This document shows, in pieces, positions 36,866-45,123 of a DNA stretch of 64,000 nucleotides (position 1 is its first letter; every line of letters starts with the position of its first letter). The notes under the pieces were generated by a model. The model searched no databases and had not been told where the DNA came from. It saw only the letters and a program-made list of their open reading frames with translations. A program made the position numbers and the translations under genes. The DNA comes from Couchioplanes caeruleus (GTDB taxonomy: Bacteria > Actinomycetota > Actinomycetes > Mycobacteriales > Micromonosporaceae). The stretch lies in NCBI RefSeq assembly GCF_023499255.1, contig NZ_CP092183.1, positions 6,072,501 through 6,136,500 of the forward strand, read 5' to 3'.

Positions 36866-36969
36866 TAAACCGCAGCAAAGAATGACTGTCCTTCAGGTCG
36901 GATTCCGCGAGAAAGCGTTAGCGGCGGCCTCCTCGACCCACGTTCTCCGGGCGGCGTGCGTCGACCGGA

Positions 36970-36975
36970 TAGCTT
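36970..36975 (+). promoter_or_regulatory. -10 box, leaderless start of HAF-repeat gene
   Basis: TAGCTT with 7 nt to the GTG at 36983. No Shine-Dalgarno sequence. This supports the GTG as the true start rather than an upstream in-frame codon at 36956. Confidence 0.5.
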
Positions 36976-36982
36976 GTCGGGC

Positions 36983-38023
36983 GTGAAGGACCAGAGGCGC
37001 CGGCGGACGAGGACGATCGGGATCGCGGCCGCGGGTGCCGTGGTGCTCGCGGCCCTCGGTGGCCTCGCCGTGCACCGGATGCAACCGGCCGGGGACTGCA
37101 CGGTCGAACGCCTGGCGCTGCCGTCGGGTGACCCGTACAGCCTCGTGTCCGGGATGGATCCGGCCGGGCGCTTCGTCGTCGGCCGGACCCTGCGGGAGGC
37201 CGGCACGTCCCGCCTCGATCTGCTGGTCTGGCACGGCGGCGAGCCGCGCCGGGCCGAGCTGCCGGGCGAGGGCCAGGTGCCGCGCGGCGTCAACGGGAAC
37301 GGCGTCGTGGTCGGCACCACGGAGATCCACTCGGCCGCCGGTCCGATCGCCCTCCGGTCCTGGGTGTACCGGGACGGCGACGTGGCCCTGCTGCCCGGCA
37401 CCGAGGTGAGCGAGGCGCTGGCCGTCTCCGACAGCGGCGTGGTGGTGGGCACCGACGGCAAGCGCCCGGTGCTCTGGCGTCCCTCGGCCGGCACCCCGTC
37501 GCCGCTCCCGGTGCCCGCCGGCGCCCCGTCCGAGGGGAAGGCGTACGGCATCAGCGCCGACGGGCACACGATCGTGGGCGTGCTCGGTTCCGGGCTGCTC
37601 CGCCCGTACGTGTGGCCGGCCGCCGGGAAACCGCGGGAACTGCCCCTGCCGGTGGTCGGCGGCGAGACGGCGACGGGCGCGATCGCCCAGTCGGTCACCG
37701 GTGACTGGGTCGCGGGTATGGCCACCACGCGCGGTGACGACGGCGTGCCGGTGCGCTGGAACCTCCGTACCGGCCAGGCGCAGGCGTTCCCGGAGTACGG
37801 CCTCGCCGGCGGCACGGTCAGCGCCGACGGCCGGATGACCGCCGCGGGCGGGGGTGGCCGTGCCCTGCTGGTCGGCGCCCAGCAGACCACGACGCTGCGG
37901 CGGCTCGGCGACGCCGCCGGCTCCCGGGACACCGCCGAGGCGATCAGCCGGGACGGCCGCAGCGTCGCCGGCAACGCGGCATCGGCGCAGGGCGGCACGG
38001 TCCCCGTCGTCTGGCGCTGCTAG
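36983..38023 (+). CDS. Exported HAF-repeat beta-propeller protein
   Basis: A 346-residue protein. A very basic N terminus (KDQRRRRTRT) precedes a hydrophobic segment (IGIAAAGAVVLAALGGLAV), forming a signal anchor. The remainder is a series of HAF-type repeats, each with a pattern like YGISADGHTIVG, LAVSDSGVVVGT and EAISRDGRSVAGN, which should fold as a beta-propeller outside the membrane. Only two cysteines are present in the outer part, near its beginning and at the very C terminus, and could bridge the propeller ends. Function unknown; it may bind carbohydrate or protein partners. It is divergent from the DUF1996 gene. Confidence 0.75.
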   Translation: MKDQRRRRTRTIGIAAAGAVVLAALGGLAVHRMQPAGDCTVERLALPSGDPYSLVSGMDPAGRFVVGRTLREAGTSRLDLLVWHGGEPRRAELPGEGQVPRGVNGNGVVVGTTEIHSAAGPIALRSWVYRDGDVALLPGTEVSEALAVSDSGVVVGTDGKRPVLWRPSAGTPSPLPVPAGAPSEGKAYGISADGHTIVGVLGSGLLRPYVWPAAGKPRELPLPVVGGETATGAIAQSVTGDWVAGMATTRGDDGVPVRWNLRTGQAQAFPEYGLAGGTVSADGRMTAAGGGGRALLVGAQQTTTLRRLGDAAGSRDTAEAISRDGRSVAGNAASAQGGTVPVVWRC

Positions 38024-38089
38024 GACAGGTTCTCGACGGCCGGCGACACACGCCGCTTCACCATGGCCGGCGACGGCCGCGCGCGGCGG

Positions 38090-39253
38090 TCAGCCCGCCG
38101 ATCGCCACTGCACGAGCGCCGCCGTGGCGTCGTCGCGCAGCTCGCCGTTCTCGTACGAGACGATGGTGTGGATCAGGTGGCGCATCAGCTCGGGCGCCGG
38201 GATCTCCCGGTGCATCTCCTGGCGGACGAAGGCGCTCAGCCGGTCGAGCCCGAAGAGCTCCCCGTCCGCCGAGCGCGCCTCGGTGATGCCGTCGGTGTAG
38301 AACACGAGTGCGTCGCCGCGCTGCAGCGTCATCTCGGTGACGCCGGGCGGCCGGGGCAGCATGTGCCCGAGGCCCAGCGGCAGCGCCGTCGGGGTGGGCA
38401 GCGCGGGCATCTCCTGGTCGCCGCGCAGGTGCAGCTCGGCGGGGTGCCCGGCCGCGATCCGCCGGTACGTGCCGGTCGCCGTGTCCAGTTCGGCCAGGAC
38501 CGCCGTGACGAACGCGCCCGGGTACTGCGCGCGGATCCACTTGTCGATCGACCGGTACGTGTCGGCGAGCCCGAGCCCGCAGCGGCGCGCGTTGCGGTAC
38601 GTGTTGAGCGTCAGCGTGGTCAGCGCGCTCGCCCCGATGCCGTGCCCCACGGTGTCGAAGAGCGCGACGTGCACGAGGTCGCCGTTGGCCGCATAGTCGA
38701 AGGCGTCGCCGCCGACGTCGTAGCACGGCTCGAGGACCGCGGTGACGAGCGTGCCGTTGGCGGCGAACGTCAGCGGCGGCAGCTGGTTCCAGATGATCTC
38801 GGCGGCGAGCTGCATGGGCTGGCGGCGGCGGGTCAGCTCGACCGCGTCGCCGTAGAAGCGCCGGCTGGCGATGAGCTCCGCGACCAGGGCCGCGATCGCC
38901 TCGAGGTCGCGGCGCAGGGGCTCGTCCGGAGCGGCGTCGAGCCAGACCTCGAGCACGCCGAGACGTTCCGCCCCGTGCAGCAACGGCACCCACAGGCAGG
39001 GCTCCGCGTACGCCGTGCGTGCCGTGCTGAAGGCCTGCCCGGCCAGCGTGTCGTCGACCTTGCGCGGCGCGCTGTCCGATGCGGTCCCGTGCAGCGGCCA
39101 CAGCGAGATCTGCTCGTAGTCCACCATGAGCGCGGTGATCCGGGCGGCGCCCAGCAACGGCGCCACCGCGTCCAGGATGGGCGGCAGATCCTCCGGCCGA
39201 CTGCGGTGGCGCAGATCGAGCAGACGTCGCACCGCTTCCATGGGGTCGGCCAT
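38090..39253 (-). CDS. PP2C/SpoIIE-type serine phosphatase with GAF-like sensor domain
   Basis: A 387-residue protein. Residues about 1-145 form a GAF-like sensor domain. The C-terminal part is a SpoIIE/RsbU-type phosphatase: EPCYDVGGDAFDYA (metal-binding Asp), FDTVGHGIGASALT, AGHPAELHL, LVFYTDGITEAR and LRDDATAALV with the last metal Asp. It should dephosphorylate an anti-anti-sigma factor (STAS) protein and so release a stress sigma factor. No STAS or anti-sigma gene is next to it. The ATG at 39253 has GGGAAGGGAA upstream; an earlier in-frame start at 39292 adds only a Gly-rich leader. Confidence 0.88.
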   Translation of the reverse strand: MADPMEAVRRLLDLRHRSRPEDLPPILDAVAPLLGAARITALMVDYEQISLWPLHGTASDSAPRKVDDTLAGQAFSTARTAYAEPCLWVPLLHGAERLGVLEVWLDAAPDEPLRRDLEAIAALVAELIASRRFYGDAVELTRRRQPMQLAAEIIWNQLPPLTFAANGTLVTAVLEPCYDVGGDAFDYAANGDLVHVALFDTVGHGIGASALTTLTLNTYRNARRCGLGLADTYRSIDKWIRAQYPGAFVTAVLAELDTATGTYRRIAAGHPAELHLRGDQEMPALPTPTALPLGLGHMLPRPPGVTEMTLQRGDALVFYTDGITEARSADGELFGLDRLSAFVRQEMHREIPAPELMRHLIHTIVSYENGELRDDATAALVQWRSAG

Positions 39254-39539
39254 GCCTTGTTCCCTTCCCCCCGCGCCCGTGCGCTCAATCACCGAGCCAT
39301 CGAGTCAGGCCGGTCGATCTGCTCGGTGGCCGCCGGGCTGCCCTGGACGCTACCCCGCCGACGGTGGCACCCGCCGCGGGGTGGCTGCCCGGCGGACGGT
39401 CGCCGGGTGCCGGCGCAGGCACCGCCGCGCCGGTCGTGGCACTGGGCCGTGAGCTGGTAGGTGATCCCGCGAAGCCTGCCGCCCGGCCATCCGGGGGCCG
39501 CGTCATCCGCGGACGGGGCCGGCGGACGCCCCGCCCCGG
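39254..39539. other. Intergenic region between GT2 operon and SpoIIE-type gene
   Basis: About 286 bp with no credible gene. A hairpin with a perfect 7-bp stem, CCCGGCG (39388-39394) and CGCCGGG (39401-39407), extended by two G-T pairs, lies about 130 nt after the GT2 stop and could end that transcript. A weaker GC hairpin (39514-39533) is closer to the stop. No U-tract follows either. Confidence 0.4.
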
Positions 39540-41003
39540 TCAGCCGCGGCCGGCGCCGACCATCTCGGGTGAGTCGACGTCCCCGCCGAAGCCCTGCCGC
39601 TGCATCGCGCCCCACACCGCCCGGCGGCCGCGGACCGCCCCGAGCACCCCGGCGATCTGCCACACCGCCAGCACCTGCCGGTAGCCGAAGTTCTCCAAAA
39701 CCGCCGCCGCCACCCCGCGGGCCATGTCGCTCCACCGGGGATAACGGTGGAACGACACCTCCTCGATGAACAGCGAGACCAGGCTGACGAGCAGGCCGTA
39801 GCCGTACGCGACCAGCACGAAGCGCCAGAAGAAGCCGACGTCCACCGCGTCGATCCACAGCCCGAGCGGGAGCAGCACGACCGCCGCCAGCTCCACGAAC
39901 GGCGCCAGGAGCTCGAAGAGCACGTAGTACGGCAGGGCGAGCAGGCCGATGCGCCCGTACCGCGGGTTGAGGATCATCCGGCGGTGCTTGCGGAGGATCT
40001 CCGCGATGCCCCGGTGCCAGCGGCGGCGCTGCCGGCCCAGCACGCGCAGCGTCGCGGGCGCCTCGCTCCAGCTGACCGGCTCGGCGACGAAGATCACGCG
40101 GTAGTCGTGCCGCCGGGTCGCCCGCAGGTGGTTGTGCAGGCGGACGACCAGCTCGGCATCCTCGCCGATCGTGTCCGGGTCCATCCCGCCGACGGCGACG
40201 ACCAGGTCACGGCGGAACACGCCGAAGGCGCCCGAGATCACCACCAGGCCGCCGAGCCGGGACCAGCCCGTACGGCCCATGAGGAAGGCGCGCAGGTACT
40301 CGACGACCTGGACGCGTACCAGCCATTGCCGGGGCATGCGGACGTCGACCACCCGCCCGCCGACCACCCGGCAGCCGTTGGCGATCCGGACCACGCCGCC
40401 GCACGCCGCAACGCGCAGCGGGTCGTCACCGAAGGGCTTGGCGACCGACAGCAGCGCGTCCGGGTCGAGCACCGAGTCGGCGTCGACCATGCAGACCAGC
40501 GGGTGCCGGGCCAGGTTGATGCCGACGTTGAGGGCGTCGGCCTTGCCGCCGTTGGTCTTGCGCACCACGGTCAGCGTCTGCGGGTTGGCGCGGGCCACGT
40601 GCACCGAGAGCACCTGCGACCGGTACGGCACCTCCGCCGGCACCACCCGCGGCACCTCGACCAGGTCGAAGTGGGCCCGCAGCTGCTCGAACGTGTCGTC
40701 GGAGGAGCCGTCGTCCACGACCACGACCTCGTAGCGCGGATATCGCAGCGCGGTCATCGCCTGCACCGCGGCCACGATGCTCGCGCCCTCGTTGTACGCC
40801 GGCACGATCACCGACACCGGCAGGGTGAGCGGGCTGCGGAACATGTCGTCGGCACCGGCGAACGGCACCCGCCGCAGGTGCCGGCCGAACTCCAGCCCCG
40901 CCATCACCATGAGCAGCAGGTAGCTGCTGTTGAGCGCGACGAAGTACCCGAAGATCGCGAGGTCGGTTCCGCGCAGGATCTCGCGGACGATCTCCTCGCT
41001 CAC
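39540..41003 (-). CDS. Processive GT2 glycosyltransferase (polysaccharide synthase)
   Basis: A 487-residue membrane synthase. One or two helices near the N terminus (FGYFVALNSSYLLLMVMAGL) precede a GT-A domain with PVSVIVPAYNEG, VVVDDGSSDD, CMVDADSVLD (D-x-D), TIGEDAELVVRL and the QxxRW motif in GRQRRRWHRG. Three to four membrane helices follow (about 335-430). The D, DxD, ED and QxxRW set marks a processive synthase of the cellulose/chitin/hyaluronan/PNAG type. The polymer is unknown. The GTG at 41003 overlaps the HEAT gene stop (GTGA), placing it third in an operon with a receiver protein and a HEAT protein that may regulate or scaffold it. Confidence 0.9.
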   Translation of the reverse strand: MSEEIVREILRGTDLAIFGYFVALNSSYLLLMVMAGLEFGRHLRRVPFAGADDMFRSPLTLPVSVIVPAYNEGASIVAAVQAMTALRYPRYEVVVVDDGSSDDTFEQLRAHFDLVEVPRVVPAEVPYRSQVLSVHVARANPQTLTVVRKTNGGKADALNVGINLARHPLVCMVDADSVLDPDALLSVAKPFGDDPLRVAACGGVVRIANGCRVVGGRVVDVRMPRQWLVRVQVVEYLRAFLMGRTGWSRLGGLVVISGAFGVFRRDLVVAVGGMDPDTIGEDAELVVRLHNHLRATRRHDYRVIFVAEPVSWSEAPATLRVLGRQRRRWHRGIAEILRKHRRMILNPRYGRIGLLALPYYVLFELLAPFVELAAVVLLPLGLWIDAVDVGFFWRFVLVAYGYGLLVSLVSLFIEEVSFHRYPRWSDMARGVAAAVLENFGYRQVLAVWQIAGVLGAVRGRRAVWGAMQRQGFGGDVDSPEMVGAGRG

Positions 41004-42103
41004 GCGGCGGCCCCTGCCCGCTCGCCCTGCAGCACCTCGGCGAGCGCCAAGGCCTCCTGGGCGTGGGCGGCGGCGCCGGAGAACCGGGTGTGTGCCCCCG
41101 AGCGCTCGGCCTGCTCCCTCTCGACGACCTCGCGCAGGGCCTCGACGCCGGCCGGGCCCAGGCGGCGCAGCGCGTGCGCCGCCTCGTGCGCGACCTGGTA
41201 CGCGTCGTCGCCGAGCGCTCCCACCAGCGCGGGTACGGCCGCAGGCGCACCGAGGTCCCCCAGCGCCCGGGCGGCGGCGGCGCGCAACGGGGTGGGCCGC
41301 GACCCGCGCAACGCCTGGCTCAGCGGCTCCAGGGCGGAGCGGGTGCCGAGCTTGCCGAGCGTGGTCGCGGCGGACACCCGGACGTCGAGGTACGTGTCGT
41401 CGCTCAGCACCCGGGCGATGCGCTTGACCGAGCCGGCGGCGCCGAGCAGCCCGAGCGCGTCCAGGCAGACCGCGCGGACCCGGGCCTGCGGGTGGTCCAG
41501 GGCGGCGGACAACGTCACCTCCGCCTCCGGGCCGAGCTGCACCAGCGTGTGGGTGGCCAGCAGCGACGGTACGGGGTCGGGACGGTCCAGCGCCGCGATG
41601 ATCCGCCAGGCCGCCGAGGGGTCGCCGATGCGCCCGAGCGCGCGGACGGCGACGACCCGTACCTCGGCGTGCCGGTCGGTGAGCAGCCGGCACAGCTCCG
41701 GCACTGCCCGGCGCAGCTCCAGGTCGCCGAGGACCTGCGCGGCCCGCGCCCGGCGGACCCGGCTGCGCGAGCGCAGCTGGCCGAGGGCGGTACGCGCGGC
41801 GCCGCGGCGCAGGAACACCGAGACGAGCCCGAGGTGCGCCTCCCCGCGCAGCTTGCCCAGCAGCGCCAGCGCGTGCGGCTCGGCGGCCCGCCAGGCGTCG
41901 TCGGGAACGGCGACCAGCTCGTCACCGCCCTCCTCGCCGTTCTCGGCCACGAAGGCGAGCAGCGCCCGGCGCGGCTGGGCGGCGAGCCGGGCCAGGGTGC
42001 GCTGCCGGCGCCGGCGGCTGAGCCGGACGACGACGATGGCCAGCGCGGTCACCGCCACGATCCCGGCCAGGACGGCGATGACGACCGTGAACAGCCAGAG
42101 CAT
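41000..42103 (-). CDS. Membrane-anchored HEAT-repeat protein
   Basis: A 367-residue protein. The first 25 residues are one membrane helix (MLWLFTVVIAVLAGIVAVTA), followed by a basic stretch (RLSRRRRQR), so the rest should be cytoplasmic. From about residue 85 there are eight to nine HEAT/PBS-lyase-type repeats, for example AAQVLGDLELRRAVPELCRL, AVRALGRIGDPSAAWRIIAA and AARALGDLGAPAAVPALVGA. Such scaffolds bind proteins. Encoded between a receiver protein and a polysaccharide synthase with coupled start/stop codons, it may link the phosphorylation signal to the synthase; this is inference. Confidence 0.82.
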   Translation of the reverse strand: MLWLFTVVIAVLAGIVAVTALAIVVVRLSRRRRQRTLARLAAQPRRALLAFVAENGEEGGDELVAVPDDAWRAAEPHALALLGKLRGEAHLGLVSVFLRRGAARTALGQLRSRSRVRRARAAQVLGDLELRRAVPELCRLLTDRHAEVRVVAVRALGRIGDPSAAWRIIAALDRPDPVPSLLATHTLVQLGPEAEVTLSAALDHPQARVRAVCLDALGLLGAAGSVKRIARVLSDDTYLDVRVSAATTLGKLGTRSALEPLSQALRGSRPTPLRAAAARALGDLGAPAAVPALVGALGDDAYQVAHEAAHALRRLGPAGVEALREVVEREQAERSGAHTRFSGAAAHAQEALALAEVLQGERAGAAA

Positions 42104-42477
42104 CAGCCGGCCACCCGGGCCAGCGCGGCCTCGACGCGTTCGAGCAGCTCGCGCGGGCTGAACGGCTTCACCACGTAGTCGGTCGCGCCGGCCGCGTACC
42201 CCTGTTCCAGGTCCTGCGGGCGCGCCCGCGCGGTGAGCAGGATGATCGGTACGTCCGCCGTCAGCGGGCCGGCGCGCAGCTCGCGGCAGACCTCGATGCC
42301 GGACATCCGCGGCATCCGCACGTCGAGCAGCACCAGGTCCGGCGGGTGCGCGCGGGCCTCCCGGAGGGCAGCGACGCCGTCGGCGACCCCGATCACGGTC
42401 AGGCCGCCCTTGACGAGCTTGTACGCCACCAGGTGCCGGATGTCCGGATCGTCCTCGACGAGCAGGATCGTGCTCAC
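42103..42477 (-). CDS. Single-domain response regulator
   Basis: A 124-residue receiver-only protein. Acid pocket Glu8-Asp9-Asp10 (LLVEDDPDIRHL), phospho-acceptor Asp52 (LVLLDVRMPRMSG), Thr in IILLTARA, and Lys in YVVKPFSPREL. There is no output domain, so it must work by protein contact. It is the first gene of the operon with the HEAT and GT2 genes (TGATG overlap), and a histidine kinase is divergently encoded from 42619, a natural partner. The spacing of key residues is the same as in the receiver protein at 55586-55960. GTG start with GGGGGGAC upstream. Confidence 0.92.
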   Translation of the reverse strand: MSTILLVEDDPDIRHLVAYKLVKGGLTVIGVADGVAALREARAHPPDLVLLDVRMPRMSGIEVCRELRAGPLTADVPIILLTARARPQDLEQGYAAGATDYVVKPFSPRELLERVEAALARVAG

Positions 42478-42618
42478 CCGTCCCCCCGGTTGCCGAGCCG
42501 ATCGCTGACCTGCCCAACATATCCGTTTTGCGCGCTCCGGTCGGACCGAACGGGAGCAATGCGGTAACCGGCGGCCGGGTCCCTCAACCGCCTCCCCGCG
42601 ACGTCCGATAGAGGCTCC

Positions 42619-44295
42619 GTGCACATCACCCGGTGGTTCGGCTCCCCTGGCCGGCGCGGCTTCGCCCTCGCGGGCGCCGTGCTGACCCTGGGGCTGGGCA
42701 CCGGGGCCGCCGCGGCCACGGGGCTCGCCGACGCCCACCGCGACGCGGCCGCCGCCACCCTCGAGCTGCGGACCGCGACCGTACGCGGCGCGCTCGACAC
42801 GACGTTCCAGCACTACGCCGACACCGTCGACGCGATCGTCGCGGCCGCCGCGACGCTGCCGCCCGCCGGCCTGGCCCGGACCGTGACCCGGCTGGTCGCC
42901 CACCCGCCCGCGGGCGCGCAGCAGATCGTGCTGATCGACGCCGAGCAGGCCGTCCTCGTCCAGCGCAGCCTCGACGGCACCACCCCGGCGCCGCGTACGC
43001 ACCTGGACCCCGAGCCCGCCCTCGCCGCCGCCCTGACCCGCTCCCGGGACACCGGCCGCCCGGCCGCCGGGCCCGCGCGCGTGCTGCCCGCCGACCGCGA
43101 CCTCCCGCCCGCGCACCGCCAGCAGGCCTTCGACCTGGTCGCGCCGGTGCACGACGGCACGTTCCGCGGCTGGGTCGTGGTCAGCGTCCGGGCCGGCGAC
43201 CTGCTCGCGGAATCCCTGCGCGCCGCCGGGGTGACCGGCGTGACCACCGCCCTGACCTCGACCGGGGCCGAGGGCACCACCCGCGAGATCGCGCGCTGGC
43301 CGTCCGGCGCCCCGCTCGACGGGACCGGCGCCACCATCGACGTGGCGCTGGCCGGCCACACCTGGCAGGTGCTGGTCCACCCCGTGCCGGAGACCGCCGG
43401 GGACGCCGCCGCGACCGCCGCGATGCTCGGCGCGGTGACGCTCAGCTTCCTGCTCGCCGGCACCGTGCTGGCCGCGGAGACCCGCCGGCACAAGGTCGCG
43501 GGCCGGGTGCGCCGCTACTCCGCCGCCGGACAGGTCCGCGCGCAGGCGACCGAGCTCGCCGACGGCTCCGCCCGCACCGACCTCACCGACTTCGCCGCGG
43601 CGGCCGGCGAGCACCTGCTCAGCCCGCTGCACGCCATCGCCGGCTACAGCGAGCTGCTCCGGGAGGAGACCGGCCCGCACCTGGACGAGGCGTCGCGCGG
43701 GTTCCTCGAGCGCATCGGCGGCAACACCCGGCGCCTGCTGGGCACGGTCGACGAGCTGGTCGCGTACGCATCGGCCAAGGACGCCGCGCTCAAGCCGGAA
43801 CCGGTCGACACCACCACGCTGGCGCTCGGCGTCGTCGCGGCCCGCCTCGACGCGATCGAGGGCCGGCGGCCGTGCATCGACGTCGCGGACCTGCCCCCGG
43901 TGCTGGCCGACGCCGAGCTGACCGGCGAGGTCCTCGGCCGGCTCGTCGACAACGCCGCCCGCTTCGTCCGGCCGGGCGCAACGGCCACCATCACGATCGG
44001 CGCGCGCGAGCACTCCCCCGGCTGGTGGCGCATCGAGGTCGCGGACCGCGGGATCGGCGTACCGGACGACCACCGCGCCCGCATCTTCGCCCCGTTCCAC
44101 CGGGCGCCGTCCGCGCACGGCTACCCGGGGCCTGGCCTGGGGCTCGCCGTCTGCCGCGGCATCATCGGGCGCCACGGCGGTGAGATCGGCTGCGACCCGA
44201 ACCCGGGCGGCGGCAGCATCTTCTGGTTCACCGTGCCGGCCACGACGGCAGCCCCGGCGGCCGGCCCCGAGCTGCTCGCCGCCGACCTGACCTGA
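42619..44295 (+). CDS. Sensor histidine kinase with non-canonical H-box
   Basis: A 558-residue kinase. One helix at the N terminus (about 12-35), an extracytoplasmic sensor domain (about 40-260, CHASE-like), a second helix (about 270-290) and a cytoplasmic kinase region. The dimerisation helix reads GEHLLSPLHAI: relative to the usual H-E-L-R-T-P-L, Glu331 is at the phospho-His position and His332 is one residue later; another His is at 338. The ATPase part is intact: N-box LVDNAARF, G1 DRGIGVPDDH and G2 GPGLGLAVC. It is divergent from the receiver/HEAT/GT2 operon and probably signals to it. Autophosphorylation at the shifted His needs testing. GTG start. Confidence 0.85.
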   Translation: MHITRWFGSPGRRGFALAGAVLTLGLGTGAAAATGLADAHRDAAAATLELRTATVRGALDTTFQHYADTVDAIVAAAATLPPAGLARTVTRLVAHPPAGAQQIVLIDAEQAVLVQRSLDGTTPAPRTHLDPEPALAAALTRSRDTGRPAAGPARVLPADRDLPPAHRQQAFDLVAPVHDGTFRGWVVVSVRAGDLLAESLRAAGVTGVTTALTSTGAEGTTREIARWPSGAPLDGTGATIDVALAGHTWQVLVHPVPETAGDAAATAAMLGAVTLSFLLAGTVLAAETRRHKVAGRVRRYSAAGQVRAQATELADGSARTDLTDFAAAAGEHLLSPLHAIAGYSELLREETGPHLDEASRGFLERIGGNTRRLLGTVDELVAYASAKDAALKPEPVDTTTLALGVVAARLDAIEGRRPCIDVADLPPVLADAELTGEVLGRLVDNAARFVRPGATATITIGAREHSPGWWRIEVADRGIGVPDDHRARIFAPFHRAPSAHGYPGPGLGLAVCRGIIGRHGGEIGCDPNPGGGSIFWFTVPATTAAPAAGPELLAADLT

Positions 44296-44314
44296 CGCGG
44301 GCCGCCGCCGACCG

Positions 44315-44320
44315 TAAGTT
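44315..44320 (+). promoter_or_regulatory. -10 box, leaderless start of SDR gene
   Basis: TAAGTT with 7 nt to the ATG at 44328 and no ribosome-binding site. Confidence 0.55.
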
Positions 44321-44327
44321 CAGCGGT

Positions 44328-45095
44328 ATGACAACGGCAGAGGTGGTCCGGCTGGACCTGTCGGGGCGTACGGCGCTGGTCACCGGCGCCGGGAGCGGCA
44401 TCGGGCGGGCGTGCGCGGTACGGCTCGCAGCGGCGGGCGCGCGGGTGCTCGCGGTGGACGTCGACGAGGCGGCGGCCCGGCAGGTCGCGGCGGCCGTGGG
44501 AGGCCGGGCGATCGCCGCGGACCTGTCCGACCCGGACGCGGTGGACGGGCTCGACGCGGACGTCGACGTGCTCGTCAACAACGCCGGGCTGCAGTTCGTC
44601 GCGCCGCTGCCGGAATTCCCCCCGGAACGGTTCCGGCACCTGCAGGCGGTCATGCTGGAGGCGCCGTTCCGGCTGGTGCGCCGGGTGCTGCCGCACATGT
44701 ACGCCCGCGGGTGGGGCCGGGTCGTCAACATCTCCTCGGTGCACGGGCTGATCGCGTCGCCGTACAAGGCCGCGTACGTCGCCGCCAAGCACGGGCTGGA
44801 AGGCCTGTCGAAGGTGGTGGCGCTCGAAGGGGCCGGCCGGGGCGTCACCTCGAACTGCATCGACCCGGCCTTCGTGCGTACCCCGCTGGTCGACCGGCAG
44901 ATCGCCGACCAGGCGGCGCTGCACGGCATCCCGGAGTCGGAGGTCGTGGAGACGGTCATGCTGGAGCGAGCCGCGATCAAGCGTCTGGTCGAGCCGGAGG
45001 AGGTCGCGGAGCTCGCCGCGTACCTGTGCACCCCGGTGGCCGCCCTGATCACCGGGGCCTCGATTCCCCTCGACGGCGGCTGGACGGCGCACTGA
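44328..45095 (+). CDS. 3-hydroxybutyrate dehydrogenase (SDR family)
   Basis: A 255-residue short-chain dehydrogenase. The NAD-binding loop is TGAGSGIG (19-26), followed by NNAG, the catalytic Ser137 (NISSVHG), Tyr150 and Lys154 (YVAAK). The segments SVHGLIASPYKAAYVAAKHG and SNCIDPAFVRTPLVDRQI, together with the end SIPLDGGWTAH, match the D-3-hydroxybutyrate dehydrogenase subgroup. It should interconvert (R)-3-hydroxybutyrate and acetoacetate with NAD. That suggests use of polyhydroxybutyrate or ketone bodies, although no phb genes are nearby. The gene has its own leaderless promoter. Confidence 0.85.
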   Translation: MTTAEVVRLDLSGRTALVTGAGSGIGRACAVRLAAAGARVLAVDVDEAAARQVAAAVGGRAIAADLSDPDAVDGLDADVDVLVNNAGLQFVAPLPEFPPERFRHLQAVMLEAPFRLVRRVLPHMYARGWGRVVNISSVHGLIASPYKAAYVAAKHGLEGLSKVVALEGAGRGVTSNCIDPAFVRTPLVDRQIADQAALHGIPESEVVETVMLERAAIKRLVEPEEVAELAAYLCTPVAALITGASIPLDGGWTAH

Positions 45096-45110
45096 GCTCG
45101 GCGGGTGCCC

Positions 45111-45116
45111 TAGGCT
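45111..45116 (+). promoter_or_regulatory. -10 box, leaderless start of aminotransferase gene
   Basis: TAGGCT with 7 nt to the ATG at 45124 and no ribosome-binding site. Confidence 0.55.
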
Positions 45117-45123
45117 CGACGGC

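Noticed and set aside
39285..39506. 73-codon minus-strand frame between the GT2 and SpoIIE-type genes
   Set aside because: Low-complexity Pro/Ala/Arg composition, no ribosome-binding site and overlap with hairpins; treated as intergenic.
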